Shown here: positions 17,504 to 26,404 of the stretch, in pieces
How the letters are laid out: every line of letters begins with the position of its first letter
Position numbering within the stretch: position 1 is the first letter of the stretch
DNA from: CABQCM01 sp965145485
Lineage (GTDB): Bacteria > Bacillota > Clostridia > Oscillospirales > Acutalibacteraceae
Assembly (NCBI GenBank): GCA_965145485.1
Contig: CBCTCU010000016.1
Span: 1-52,921 of the forward strand
DNA: 52,921 bases
Direction of reading: 5' to 3'
The notes under the pieces: generated by a model
The model's input: the letters and a program-made list of their open reading frames with translations, nothing else
The model's database searches: none
What the model was told of the DNA's origin: nothing
Translations under genes and position numbers: made by a program

Positions 17504-18478
17504 TTAAAGTCGGATGCTGATCTCGCCGGAGGAGAGGCGTTCGGTGCTGCCGTCGGGATATTGCACCAGCAGACGGCACTGACCGTCGACGTCGAGGGCA
17601 ACCGCCTGTTGAGGGCAGCCTGGGAAAAGAACGGTGACTTCGCGCCCGATCACAATGCTGCGGCTTCGATACTCATCCACATAGCTGGCGGTATCGTCCG
17701 CCGTGTAATATTCCATAAAGCGGTTAAAGAAGGCGGCGGCCAGGCGGTTTTTCCCGTCTTTTTGAACGCTGTCCAAAACCGTGCCGGCGATGTCGTTCAG
17801 CTCCTCGGGGAAGCCGCCCTGAGGCGGGTACACGTTGACGCCAATGCCGAGCACCGCGTAATCGATCGCGCCGCTTTCCAGCCCGAACGAGGCTTCGGTG
17901 AGGATGCCGCAGACCTTTTTTCCGCGAAGGTAAACGTCATTCACCCATTTGATCCCGGCTTTTTCGCCCGATACCGATTCTATGGCTTCGCTCACCGCGA
18001 CAGCGGCCATGGTGGTGATTGCGACCGCCTGCTGGGCCGAATATTCGACCGGCCGCAGCAACAGGCTGATATAAAGGCCGGTGTCGGATGGAGAAAAAAA
18101 GCTGCGTCCCATCCTTCCTTTGCCGCCTGTTTGGCTGTTTGCGATCACGGCGTAGCCTTCCAAAGCGCCTGCCGCCGCTTTTTCGCGGACGAGGGTGTTG
18201 GTGGACTCCACCTGGTTGACCGCCGTCAAGGTAAGGTTCGTGCAAACCGACTGCAAATGCTTTTGAATCCCCTCGACCGAGAGGATATCGGTGTCGGCCG
18301 GCAGGCGATACCCTTTGTTGGGTACGGCGTCGATGCGGTAGCCCTCGTCGCGAAGGCGGTGCACCACCTTCCATATGGCTGTCCTCGTCACCGACAGCGC
18401 TTTTGCGATTTCTTCCCCCGAAACGTAGGTTCCCTGCTTGTCCTGTAGCAGAGAAAGCAATTTTTGTTTGGTTCCCAC
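17504..18478 (-). CDS. birA: Bifunctional biotin operon repressor / biotin-protein ligase BirA
   Basis: A 324-residue protein. The N-terminal winged helix (about 1-60, EEIAKALSVTRTAIWKVVHRLRDEGY) binds DNA. The central catalytic domain contains the biotinyl-AMP loop GGKGRMGRSFFSP and the motif KWVNDVYLRGKKVCGILTE. A small C-terminal SH3-like domain ends the protein. It makes biotinyl-AMP, biotinylates carboxylases, and with biotinyl-AMP represses the operon. The start is GTG at 18478, with GGAGGT 7 bases upstream. A longer reading beginning near 18529 would overlap the promoter. It heads its own operon and so is autoregulated through the operator at 18523-18555. Confidence 0.95.
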   Translation of the reverse strand: MGTKQKLLSLLQDKQGTYVSGEEIAKALSVTRTAIWKVVHRLRDEGYRIDAVPNKGYRLPADTDILSVEGIQKHLQSVCTNLTLTAVNQVESTNTLVREKAAAGALEGYAVIANSQTGGKGRMGRSFFSPSDTGLYISLLLRPVEYSAQQAVAITTMAAVAVSEAIESVSGEKAGIKWVNDVYLRGKKVCGILTEASFGLESGAIDYAVLGIGVNVYPPQGGFPEELNDIAGTVLDSVQKDGKNRLAAAFFNRFMEYYTADDTASYVDEYRSRSIVIGREVTVLFPGCPQQAVALDVDGQCRLLVQYPDGSTERLSSGEISIRL

Positions 18479-18500
18479 CGCGTCCACCTCCGATGAACCG

Positions 18501-18555
18501 ATCATACCATATTGCGGCAATATCGTCAACCTATTTTTTTACTATGGGTTAACAA
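18501..18555 (-). promoter_or_regulatory. Biotin operon promoter with overlapping BirA operator
   Basis: On the minus strand the operator reads TTGTTAACC (18547-18555), 15 bases, then GGTTGACGA (18523-18531), matching the BirA pattern TTGTTAACC-N15/16-GGTTAACAA with two mismatches in the right half. The -35 TTGACG (18524-18529) lies inside the right half-site. The -10 TATGAT (18501-18506) follows after 17 bases. Bound BirA would block RNA polymerase directly. Start codon of birA is 23 bases downstream of the -10. Confidence 0.85.
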
Positions 18556-18824
18556 TTAAGGGCGCAGAGGATTTGGACGTATGGTATCGTTGCGGGTGAC
18601 GCGAAAGACGGCGATGGACAACCCCCACCGGCCGACCCGACAAGGACGGTATACAGGGGGAGGGCTCTGCCCGGCAGGGGACGTATCGCCGGGCGCGCCA
18701 GCTTTTTAGCGTCAAAATTTTATGGGCGACAGGGGGCGATTGATATTGCCCTCCCCGGCGGGGTATGATACAATGGCGCCATGGGAAAAACCAGACTCAA
18801 CCCCATGGGCAAGGAGGGCCTGCC
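18556..18824. other. Spacer between birA and the hydrolase gene
   Basis: Divergent spacer. No gene seen. A candidate -10 (TATGAT at 18763-18768) lies upstream of the hydrolase start, with a poor -35. Confidence 0.35.
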
Positions 18825-19766
18825 ATGAAAAAGACCGAATGCTTTATCCCCTCCCGTCACGACCGGCTGCCTTTGTCGGTCATGCTCCTCGAGCCGGAGG
18901 AGAGGCCGGTGGGGGTCGTCCAGCTATCGCACGGTATGTGCGAGCACAAAGAGCGCTATCTGCCGCTGATGGAATACCTCTGCTCCAAAGGCTACGCCTG
19001 CGTTATCCACGACCACCGCGGCCACGGGCAAAGCGTCTATTGCGCCGACGACTACGGATATTTTTATGAAAAAGGGGCGGCCGGCCTGATTCAGGACCTC
19101 GCCCAGATCACCCATGAGGCCCGCAGGCGCTATGAAGGACTGCCGCTTTTTTTGCTGGGTCACAGCATGGGCTCCCTCATCGCCCGGTGCCTGCTCAAGC
19201 GTTATCCCAGTCTGATCGACGCCCTGATCGTCTGCGGCTGCCCGAGCAACAATCCCGCCTCCAAAGTGGCGGCCGACCTGGCGGGTGTGCTGCAAAAGCA
19301 GCTTGGCCCGCGCCATCGAAGCGAAAAAATCTACAAAATGGTCTTTGACCGCTTCAGCGCCCGGTGGCCGCAGGAAGGAGAAAATTCCTGGGTTTGTTCC
19401 GATCCCGCCGTGCAAAAGGCTTTTGAGGACGACCCTGCCTGCGGCTTTGTGTTTACGCTCAACGGGTTTGAGGGGCTGTTTCGGCTGATGAATATCGTCT
19501 ATTCCGGCCGCGGCTGGAAGGTGGAGGACCGGGAGAAGCCCATCTGGTTTATTTCAGGCGGAGACGATCCCTGTATGATCTCCCGCGCCAAGCTCATCGA
19601 TGCCATTTCGGTGCTTCAGCTGGCAGGTTACGAGGATGTGACCTATCGAATCTACGAGGGCATGCGCCATGAGATCCTCAACGAAACCGGAAAGCAGCAG
19701 GTTTACGAGGACATTTACGGGAGATTGGAACGCTGGCGCAGCATCCCCCGCCTGCGGTGGAAATAA
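18825..19766 (+). CDS. Alpha/beta hydrolase, monoacylglycerol lipase / S33 peptidase-like
   Basis: A 313-residue soluble hydrolase of the serine aminopeptidase S33 (Hydrolase_4) family. The oxyanion region is HGMCEHKERY (about 38-47). HDHRGHGQS follows in the usual place, and the nucleophile elbow is LGHSMGS near residue 114. The Asp is in SGGDDPC near 248 and the His in MRHEIL near 284, completing the triad. Members hydrolyse monoacylglycerols, lysophospholipids or small esters; the substrate cannot be told. No signal peptide. The ATG has AAGGAGG 7 bases upstream. It precedes the thiolase gene by 99 bases on the same strand. Confidence 0.9.
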   Translation: MKKTECFIPSRHDRLPLSVMLLEPEERPVGVVQLSHGMCEHKERYLPLMEYLCSKGYACVIHDHRGHGQSVYCADDYGYFYEKGAAGLIQDLAQITHEARRRYEGLPLFLLGHSMGSLIARCLLKRYPSLIDALIVCGCPSNNPASKVAADLAGVLQKQLGPRHRSEKIYKMVFDRFSARWPQEGENSWVCSDPAVQKAFEDDPACGFVFTLNGFEGLFRLMNIVYSGRGWKVEDREKPIWFISGGDDPCMISRAKLIDAISVLQLAGYEDVTYRIYEGMRHEILNETGKQQVYEDIYGRLERWRSIPRLRWK

Positions 19767-19865
19767 GGAAATAAAGGCCGCCGTTTTTCGCGCGGCTGCC
19801 GGGTGGGAAGGCGGCGCGGGGCGCCTGCGTGCGGACAGAACCATTTTATCCACAGGGGAAACGCA

Positions 19866-20744
19866 ATGGAAAAGTACATGGAAGTGGAGCGAAGCATCCA
19901 CAAAAAATATCGCAAAGAGCTGTGGAACCGCTTTATCGAAGGGGTGAAACAGTACCGTTTGGTGTGCGAGGGCGACCGCATCGCGGTCTGCATCTCGGGC
20001 GGCAAGGATTCGATGCTGCTCGCCAAGCTCATGCAGCAGCTCGAGCGGCATGGCGACGTGCCCATCCACCTGGAATTTCTGGTCATGGACCCGGGCTACA
20101 GCCCCCAAAACCGGCAGCGCATCCTCGACAACGCCGCTTTGCTACATATCCCGGTCCAGATTTTTGACAGCGATATCTTTCATGTTGTGGGCAAAACGGC
20201 CAAATCCCCCTGCTATCTGTGCGCCCGCATGCGCCGCGGGTACCTTTATCAGCATGCCAAAGCGCTCGGCTGCAATAAAATCGCGCTGGGCCATCATTTT
20301 AACGACGTGATCGAGACCACCCTGATGGGGATGCTGTACGGCGGGCAGATCCAGACCATGCTGCCCAAGCTGCACAGCCTGAATTTCGAGGGTATGGAGC
20401 TCATCCGTCCCCTCTACTGCGTGCGGGAGAAGGATATCATCGCCTGGGCGCGGTACAATGGGCTGGAATTTCTGGGCTGCGCCTGCTCGGTGGCCGAGCG
20501 GGACGCGCAGGGGGACTGCTCCACCCGTCAGAAGGTCAAGCAGCTCATCCGGACGCTGCGCCGGGACGATCCCCAGATCGAGCGCAATATCTTCCGCAGC
20601 GTGCAGGACGTCAACCTTGCTACCATCCTTGGATACCATCGCGGGGAGGAGCGCCACAGCTTTCTCGACGGCTACGACCGGCGCTGCGAAGCGGCCGGGG
20701 AGATGGACGAGGCCGGCGGCGACGTCGGGCAGGACGAAGGCTGA
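19866..20744 (+). CDS. TtcA-family PP-loop tRNA thiolation protein
   Basis: A 292-residue PP-loop ATPase. The ATP motif is CISGGKDSMLLAKLM (about 43-57). The first cysteine pair CYLC with ARMRRG follows near 118. LGHHFNDVIETTLMGMLYGG near 140 is the TtcA-type motif. Cys residues in GCACSVAE near 203-208 could supply the third iron-sulfur ligand. TtcA makes 2-thiocytidine at tRNA position 32; clostridial members of this family are often not functionally tested, so the exact base is uncertain. The ATG at 19866 has AGGGGA about 6 bases upstream. Length is similar to enterobacterial TtcA (about 310). Confidence 0.85.
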   Translation: MEKYMEVERSIHKKYRKELWNRFIEGVKQYRLVCEGDRIAVCISGGKDSMLLAKLMQQLERHGDVPIHLEFLVMDPGYSPQNRQRILDNAALLHIPVQIFDSDIFHVVGKTAKSPCYLCARMRRGYLYQHAKALGCNKIALGHHFNDVIETTLMGMLYGGQIQTMLPKLHSLNFEGMELIRPLYCVREKDIIAWARYNGLEFLGCACSVAERDAQGDCSTRQKVKQLIRTLRRDDPQIERNIFRSVQDVNLATILGYHRGEERHSFLDGYDRRCEAAGEMDEAGGDVGQDEG

Positions 20745-20825
20745 TGCTCCCAGAAAACAGCGGCCAGGCATTGGGGCGATGCGCTGGCGCGCAGGGGGGC
20801 GGATGCTTTGCGGCTCGCCGGGGAG

Positions 20826-21175
20826 CAGTGTTTCGGCGCGCGCAACCGCCCATGCCGGGCGGCTTGCCCCAGGCTGCGGCGAGACTGCCCCGGCCGGTGA
20901 TGGGGGGGATGCCTACGGGAGCCTCCGCGGCTTTGCCCGGGCGCAGTGTTTCGGCGCGCAGCAGCCTCTGCCGGGCGGCTTGCCCCCAGGCTGCGGCGAG
21001 ACCTCCCCGGCTGGGGATCGGGGCATGCCTACGGGAGCCTCCGCGGCTTTGCCCGGGCGCAGTGTTTCGGCGCGCGCAACCGCCCATGCCGGGCGGCTTG
21101 CCCCCAGGCTGCGGCGAGACCGCCCCGGCCGGTGATCGAGGCATGCCTGCGGGAGCTTGCGCGGTTTCGCCCAGG
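20826..21175. repeat. ~117-bp tandem repeat, 3 units
   Basis: Units anchored on CAGTGTTTCGGCGCG start at 20826, 20944 and 21060 (periods 118 and 116). Each contains GCCGGGCGGCTTGCCC, GGCTGCGGCGAGAC and GCCTACGGGAGC. The copies differ by small indels. Confidence 0.8.
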
Positions 21176-21191
21176 TGCCTGGTTCGGGGTG

Positions 21192-21335
21192 CTCGTGGGA
21201 CGCGGCGCGAAGAACGCAAGGCACGTTCCATCGGGCCGCCCAGTTGGGCAACTGTTTCGGAGGTCTCGTGGGGACGCGGTGTGAGGAGCGCAAGGCACGT
21301 TTCGTCAGGCCGCCCGGTTGGGCTTCTTTGGAAAA
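21192..21335. repeat. 73-bp direct duplication
   Basis: Two copies beginning CTCGTGGG at 21192 and 21265, sharing GCAAGGCACGTT and GGCCGCCC(A/G)GTTGGGC. They follow directly after the 117-bp array but are unrelated to it. Confidence 0.7.
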
Positions 21336-21484
21336 TTTCTTTGTCGAGGTGCGGTAAAAAAGGAAAACGGAGTGCTGGCGGTAGGGTGCGATCCCGAGCG
21401 GGCCGTATGGCCCTGGCGGACGCCTTGGCAATCGGGGCATTTCGTTCCCCGCCGGCATGATCTCAGAATAAGGAGGCAATCAAT

Positions 21485-23815
21485 ATGCTGCTACAAAACG
21501 ACCATTGGATCGGGGCGGCCGACGAAGCCTGGCAGGCGCCGGTCTTTGCCGGAACCTTTTCGGCCGGGGAGGTGGCGCAGGCGGCGATTCAGATCTGCGG
21601 CCTGGGCTTTTTTGAATTATATTGCAACGCGCAGCGGGTGGGGGAGGACTGCCTCGTGCCCGCCTTTTCCAATTACGCGCCCCGCCGCAGGGACGACTGG
21701 GTCTTTCCCATTGTGGACGAGATGAAATACCGCGCCTACGCCCTGACCTACGACCTCACCCCCTATCTTCATGGGGGGGAAAATTTCCTCTGCGTCATGC
21801 TGGGGGACGGCTGGTTCCGCCAGGAAAAGCGGCTGGTGGAGGGCAATTTTTCCTTTGGCGCGCCCCGGCTGACCTTCTGTATCGAGATGACCGCGCCGGA
21901 TGGGGTATGCACCCGCATTGACAGTGGGGATTGGATGCGCTGTTGCGCCGGTTTTATTCAGGAAACCAATTTATATTATGGGGAGAGGCAGGATCTGCGG
22001 CTGCTTCCCCCCGCTCTGGCACAGGCGCTGTGCCCCGCGTTGGGCGGAGGATATAGCACCCACGGCCCTGACGGCTGCCCGGGGCCTGGCGCCCTGCATC
22101 CGGAGGGCTCGCCTGCGGCGGAGACGGCTTCACCGCTTCCCTCTGCCGTGGCCGAAGGGGTGGAGGGGCGCGAACCCGTCGAAATGGGGGGCCCTGCCGC
22201 CCTTGAGGGGAATGGGGGGCAGGATGGACGCGCCCCGGCGTGGTATCCCGTGCGGTTGCTGCCGCCCCTCGAAACCACCCTGATGGAGCAGAACTGCCCC
22301 GCCGACCGGGTGGTGCGCACCCTGACGCCGCGGCTGGTGAGCGGGGGCGGCCGCCGCATTTATGACTGCGGGGAGAACATCACCGGGTATGTCGTTTTGC
22401 GAGTGCTGGGGGAAGCGGGGGAGGAAATCCTCGTGCGCCACAGCGAGGAGCTGGCCCCAGCGGGCGACGCCCTCGATTTTACCTCCTGCGGCGGGGAGGG
22501 GCAGATCCAGTCGGCGGCCTATGTCTGCGACGGCTTTCCCCGGCTATGCCATCCCCATTTCTGCTGGCAGGCCTTCCGCTATTTTGAGCTGACCGGCCCG
22601 GCCATGGTGGAGCATGTGGCGGTGGTGCATGCCGACGTGCCCGTTACGGCCGAGTTTGCCTGCTCGAATGGGACGCTGAACTGGTTGTTTGACGCTTATG
22701 TGCGCACCCAGCTTTGCAACCTGCACTGCGGCGTGCCGTCCGACTGTCCCCACCGGGAGAGGCTGGGTTACACCGGCGACGGGCAATTGACCGCTCCCGC
22801 TGCGCTGATGACCCTCGACGCCGAGGGGCTGCTGCGCAAGTGGATGGAGGACATTGCCGACGGCCAGGGGAGCAACGGCCATATCCAGCACACCGCGCCC
22901 TACAACGGGGGCGGGGGCGGCCCGGGCGGCTGGGGAGGCGCGATCTATCTGGTCCCACAGGCGATTTACCGTCACACCGGGAAGACCGACCTTCCCGTGC
23001 GGTATCTGCCCCACCTGCTGTGCTGGCTTGACTACATGCACTCGCGCAGCGAACAGGGGCTGGTGGTGCGCGAGGAGCCCAACGGCTGGTGCCTTGGCGA
23101 GTGGGTCGTCCCCGGCCAGCAGGGCTGCGAGGTACCCCTGCCCGAGCCCTTTGTCAATACATATTACTATATCAAGGGCATTGACGCGGCCCTGGAGTTC
23201 GCCGATATCGCCGATGATGAGCTCCCCTCCCGAAAGGGGCTGCTCGAGCGCAGGGAGGAGAGTATGCGGGCCATACAGGAGGCTTATTACGATCCGTCGA
23301 CCGGAAGCTTTTGCAACGGGGTCAACGGGGCCGACGCCTTTGCCCTCGATCTGGGGCTGGGGGACGGCCGGCTCTTTGGCAACCTTGTGCAAAAGTACGA
23401 GCGGGAGGGCGTGCTGGATACCGGCATTTGCGGTACGCCTTTGCTGCTGGGCGCTTTGTTTGAGCACGGGCGCGGCGACCTCGCCCTGCGCCTGATGACC
23501 GCGCCCCACGGCCCCTCGTTCGAGGGCATGCGCAAAGCGGGCGCGACTACCCTGTGGGAGTACTGGGAGGGGGAGCAGTCCCACTCCCACCCCATGTTCG
23601 GTGCAAGCGTGCGGCTGCTGTTCGAGTACATCCTGGGCGTGCGTCAGGAAAAGGGCGGCGCAGGGTACGAGCGGTTTGTGGTCGAACCGTCCGATATTCC
23701 CGGCATCGACTGGGCGCGCGGCAGTATTCTCACCCCGCGCGGCCGCATCCGGGTAGCGTGGGAGCGCGACGGGAAGGGCCGCATCCAGGTGCGCAGCAGC
23801 CTGGACAGGGTATAA
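21485..23815 (+). CDS. Alpha-L-rhamnosidase, GH78
   Basis: A 776-residue cytosolic glycosidase that removes terminal alpha-L-rhamnose, for example from rhamnogalacturonan fragments or flavonoid glycosides. Order: an N-terminal beta-sandwich (about 1-180, with CGLGFFELYCNAQRVG), a second beta domain (YDCGENITGYVVLRVLGEAG near 295-315), and the (alpha/alpha)6 barrel. The barrel carries the GH78 signature SDCPHRERLGYTGDGQ near 418-433 and ATTLWEYW near 688, with SHSHPMFG following. A C-terminal beta domain ends it. Between residues about 190 and 255 is a low-complexity Gly/Pro/Ala/Glu insertion not expected in the family. ATG has AAGGAGG 8 bases upstream. Next to a GH127-like gene, which fits breakdown of plant side chains. 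Confidence 0.9.
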   Translation: MLLQNDHWIGAADEAWQAPVFAGTFSAGEVAQAAIQICGLGFFELYCNAQRVGEDCLVPAFSNYAPRRRDDWVFPIVDEMKYRAYALTYDLTPYLHGGENFLCVMLGDGWFRQEKRLVEGNFSFGAPRLTFCIEMTAPDGVCTRIDSGDWMRCCAGFIQETNLYYGERQDLRLLPPALAQALCPALGGGYSTHGPDGCPGPGALHPEGSPAAETASPLPSAVAEGVEGREPVEMGGPAALEGNGGQDGRAPAWYPVRLLPPLETTLMEQNCPADRVVRTLTPRLVSGGGRRIYDCGENITGYVVLRVLGEAGEEILVRHSEELAPAGDALDFTSCGGEGQIQSAAYVCDGFPRLCHPHFCWQAFRYFELTGPAMVEHVAVVHADVPVTAEFACSNGTLNWLFDAYVRTQLCNLHCGVPSDCPHRERLGYTGDGQLTAPAALMTLDAEGLLRKWMEDIADGQGSNGHIQHTAPYNGGGGGPGGWGGAIYLVPQAIYRHTGKTDLPVRYLPHLLCWLDYMHSRSEQGLVVREEPNGWCLGEWVVPGQQGCEVPLPEPFVNTYYYIKGIDAALEFADIADDELPSRKGLLERREESMRAIQEAYYDPSTGSFCNGVNGADAFALDLGLGDGRLFGNLVQKYEREGVLDTGICGTPLLLGALFEHGRGDLALRLMTAPHGPSFEGMRKAGATTLWEYWEGEQSHSHPMFGASVRLLFEYILGVRQEKGGAGYERFVVEPSDIPGIDWARGSILTPRGRIRVAWERDGKGRIQVRSSLDRV

Positions 23816-24327
23816 AAGGGCAATGCTCCGGGCGGCCCGGTTCCCTGCGATGCGTTCTAGCGGGGATGGGGCGTCGCCTGCCGAAACATCCGGCCGGATA
23901 ACCCAGGAGGGCGACCCGGCCCTCCCGCCGTCTGGCTGGATGGCGGGGGCGTGTTTACCGGCGGGGCGGCGTCCCCAAGCATGCCGTTGGCAGAAGGAAT
24001 CCCCGTGACAGGCGGCGGGGAAGGACCGTTGTTTGTGTCCAATCCATCTGGCCGTCCGGTACGGGCTGGCGGTGTTTTTCAGTGAGCGTTTGGCAGGGAT
24101 TGTTTTGCCGCATCGCTGGTTTGACAAAACGGCCGGCACGACATGGACGGCGGCTGACAGAGCATGTGCGAAAGATGTGTGCAAGGCCCCTTTTGCCGGT
24201 TGTTTTCCACGGCTTGCCGCCCAATGCATACCCTGGCTGCTGCCCGGTTTCCTTCGATCGATGGTCTGACCCGCCCGGGCCCGGTGAGATGGGCCCGGCG
24301 CGTAGAATAGAAAAATGAGGTGACTTT
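23816..24327. other. Spacer between two glycosidase genes
   Basis: 512 bases. No gene, clear terminator or repeat seen. TGAGGTGA before the next ATG is its ribosome binding site. Confidence 0.4.
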
Positions 24328-25947
24328 ATGGAATCGAATGCAAACGCACAAAGCCAATCCCTGAGCTGGTACAGCCCCGACCTGCGGCGCAGGCTGTCGC
24401 TGTGCCTCAGTTACGTCGCGGGCATGCTCGACGCCGATGCGCAGGGGGAACCCTTCTTCGGCGCAGACCGCCGGCCGGACGGCACGGCAACCGCCCACCA
24501 TGCGCTCGAAATCGGCATCCCCCACGTGACGGGCCGCGCCCTCGACATTGTCTATGGCATCCAGCACACCACCGGCGAAACCATGGACCCCATCATTGAG
24601 GATATTTACCTTTCTTACCTCTACTCCTGCTGCGATCTGGAGGATTATCTGCCCGTCTACTTTGACCCGGCGAGAGAGGGGAAGCCCTTTGTGGAGTTTC
24701 ACAACCTGCGCGAATGCCTCGAGGCCCTGGTCTGGCGCATCCGGCTGAAAGGGGACGAGCGCGCCCTGCGGGTGGCGAGCGGCATGATCGGCAGCCTGAT
24801 GGCGCTGACCAACCCGGAAACCCATTGCCTCGACGCGGGCTCGCTTGCGGGGCTGTCGCCCGACAAGGCCGAAAAATTCGAGCGCATCGGCATCCCCCTG
24901 ACCATGACCCAGGGGCGGCTGGTCGGGCCGCTGATGCTCTACTACGCGCAGACGGCCGACCCGCGCGCCCTCACCCTGGCCGGATGGTATGCGGGGGAGA
25001 CCCTCGATCGCTGCTTTGAGGACTCCGGGCTGCTGCTTGACGCGGCAAACAACCATGTGCATTCGATCACCAGCACCCTGTCGGGGGTGTTGGCCTACGC
25101 GATGGCGACCGGGCGGGAGGATATGATCCAAAAGGTCGAGCGCATTGTCACGGTCGGGCTGCGGGAGGCGACCTCCTCCTACGGCTACTGCAAGGAACAG
25201 CTCTGGCTCGAAAGCGAGCAGGGCGAATCCAACCAGGTGGGCGATCTCATCCAGATCTTCCTGATGCTGGCCACCCGCGGCAGGGAGGAGGAGTGGTACC
25301 ACCGCGCCGAATGCTATCTGCGCGGCGGGCTCTTCCCGGCGCAGGTGACCCAGGTGGATTTTATGGAGAACCATCCTTCCCCGACCTGTGACGCCGACCG
25401 GAATATGGCGTCGCGGGCAGTGGGGGGCTTTGGATTCCCCAACCCGACCTGCCTGATGTGCACCCCCGCGCAGCCGGTCAACACCATCGACATCACCCAG
25501 GGGGCGGCGCAGGCCCTGTGCGAATGCACCCGGCAGATCGTGACCCGAAAGGGGGAGCATCTGCGCCTCAACCTCTGGCTGAGCTGGGATACCCCCGCCG
25601 CCGAGGTGGTCAGCGGGCTGCCCCTTCGCGGCGGCGCCACCCTGCGCATAAAGGAGGGCGGGCTGCTTTCGCTGCGCATTCCCCGGGGTGTGGAACCGGG
25701 CAGCTTTGCCCTGACAGTCAACGGCAAGCCCCGCGAATGGGTCGAGGCAGGGGGCTATGCCTTTGCCGGCCGGGTCGAGCCGGGCGACGTCGTCGAGGCG
25801 GTCTTTGAACCCAGCCGGTTTGTGCAGGCGGAATACATCTGCCACAAGCGGTATGAGGTCACATGGTTCGGCGAGCAGGCGGTGGCCGTTTCCCCCGTGA
25901 ATGGATTCCGGCCGCTGTTTGGGGAGTTCCCTGCCCAAGAGGGCTGA
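24328..25947 (+). CDS. Putative GH127-like (DUF1680-type) glycosidase
   Basis: A 539-residue soluble protein, apparently an (alpha/alpha)6 barrel (about 1-390) followed by a beta-sandwich (400-539). The barrel has repeated helical segments. The LWLESEQGESNQVGDLIQIF stretch near 290 and the WYHRAECYLRGGLF stretch near 320 recall the E-x-C... and Y-x-D-x-x-E-R-x-L-x-N elements of beta-L-arabinofuranosidases. The C-terminal part has LRIPRGV, FALTVNGKPREW and RVEPGDVVEAVFEP, as in DUF1680 proteins. The zinc-binding Cys set of GH127 is only partly visible (CLMCTP near 377), so the activity is uncertain. It could be an L-arabinose-cleaving enzyme or a relative with another specificity. TGAGGTGA lies 5 bases before ATG. 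Confidence 0.55.
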   Translation: MESNANAQSQSLSWYSPDLRRRLSLCLSYVAGMLDADAQGEPFFGADRRPDGTATAHHALEIGIPHVTGRALDIVYGIQHTTGETMDPIIEDIYLSYLYSCCDLEDYLPVYFDPAREGKPFVEFHNLRECLEALVWRIRLKGDERALRVASGMIGSLMALTNPETHCLDAGSLAGLSPDKAEKFERIGIPLTMTQGRLVGPLMLYYAQTADPRALTLAGWYAGETLDRCFEDSGLLLDAANNHVHSITSTLSGVLAYAMATGREDMIQKVERIVTVGLREATSSYGYCKEQLWLESEQGESNQVGDLIQIFLMLATRGREEEWYHRAECYLRGGLFPAQVTQVDFMENHPSPTCDADRNMASRAVGGFGFPNPTCLMCTPAQPVNTIDITQGAAQALCECTRQIVTRKGEHLRLNLWLSWDTPAAEVVSGLPLRGGATLRIKEGGLLSLRIPRGVEPGSFALTVNGKPREWVEAGGYAFAGRVEPGDVVEAVFEPSRFVQAEYICHKRYEVTWFGEQAVAVSPVNGFRPLFGEFPAQEG

Positions 25948-26112
25948 TGCGGTTTTGCGCAAGGGTCCCAAGGAGAAAGGCCGGTGGGGAAGGGCCGGCT
26001 GAGGGTTGGATGACGCTGCGCCGGAGCGCGCGGCCGGCGTTTGTGCGCTCTGGTAACCACGCTTTGGGCCTGCCCTACCCGACGCATCTTTAGAACGTGG
26101 GTATGCAGGGAT

Positions 26113-26143
26113 AAAAAAGCCCGCCGGAATTTTTCCGGCGGGC
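26113..26143 (-). terminator. Minus-strand terminator without an upstream gene
   Basis: Arms GCCCGCCGGAA (26119-26129) and TTCCGGCGGGC (26133-26143), with six A residues at 26113-26118 that become a T-run on the minus strand. On the plus strand no T-run follows. No minus-strand gene lies upstream, so it may end an unannotated small RNA. Confidence 0.75.
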
Positions 26144-26300
26144 GATGTCGGTTTGGCCGCGGGCGCTCTCCCAGCGCCCGGTTCCATGCGGCCCGTGCGG
26201 GCCGGGGTTCGCCGTTTTGCGTCGAGGAAGGCGCAGCGCCGGGGGATATAACATTGCCGGAGCAGGGAACATAAAGCTATAATATAGTTTTAAAAACTAG
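26144..26300 (-). ncRNA. Candidate small RNA on the minus strand
   Basis: The stretch between an AT-rich island (TATATTATAG on the minus strand near 26280-26290) and the minus-strand terminator at 26113-26143 would give a transcript of roughly 150-170 bases. It contains several inverted repeats: GGGCGCT/AGCGCCC at 26161-26179 and CGGCCCGTGCGGGCCG at about 26189-26204. It does not match 6S, SRP, tmRNA or RNase P motifs I know. A candidate only. Confidence 0.3.
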
Positions 26301-26318
26301 ATTATATTATTTTATAGA

Positions 26319-26347
26319 TTGCATTTTCTGATAATGTGTGCTATATT
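26319..26347 (+). promoter_or_regulatory. Promoter of the TrhA-like gene
   Basis: TTGCAT (26319-26324), 17 bases, TATATT (26342-26347), about 58 bases before the ATG. Confidence 0.6.
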
Positions 26348-26404
26348 ATTGACAGCGGGAGGCCCCGGTGGTTTGACTGCGCATAGAGAAAGGGGGAGCC
26401 TTCC

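Larger units (their letters stand above)
20745..21484. other. 740-base GC-rich spacer with two tandem repeats
   Basis: No credible gene. Two separate tandem arrays occupy 20826-21175 and 21192-21335 (listed separately). The ribosome binding site of the next gene, AAGGAGG, is at its end. Confidence 0.5.
25948..26404. other. Spacer with minus-strand terminator and AT-rich promoter island
   Basis: No protein gene. It holds a strong hairpin with a T-run on the minus strand (26113-26143), GC-rich sequence with several small inverted repeats (26150-26270), and an AT-rich stretch (26275-26350) carrying the promoter of the following gene. Confidence 0.5.

Noticed and set aside
26144..26300. 6S or SRP RNA
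   Set aside because: The diagnostic SRP loop sequence and the 6S closing stem are absent.
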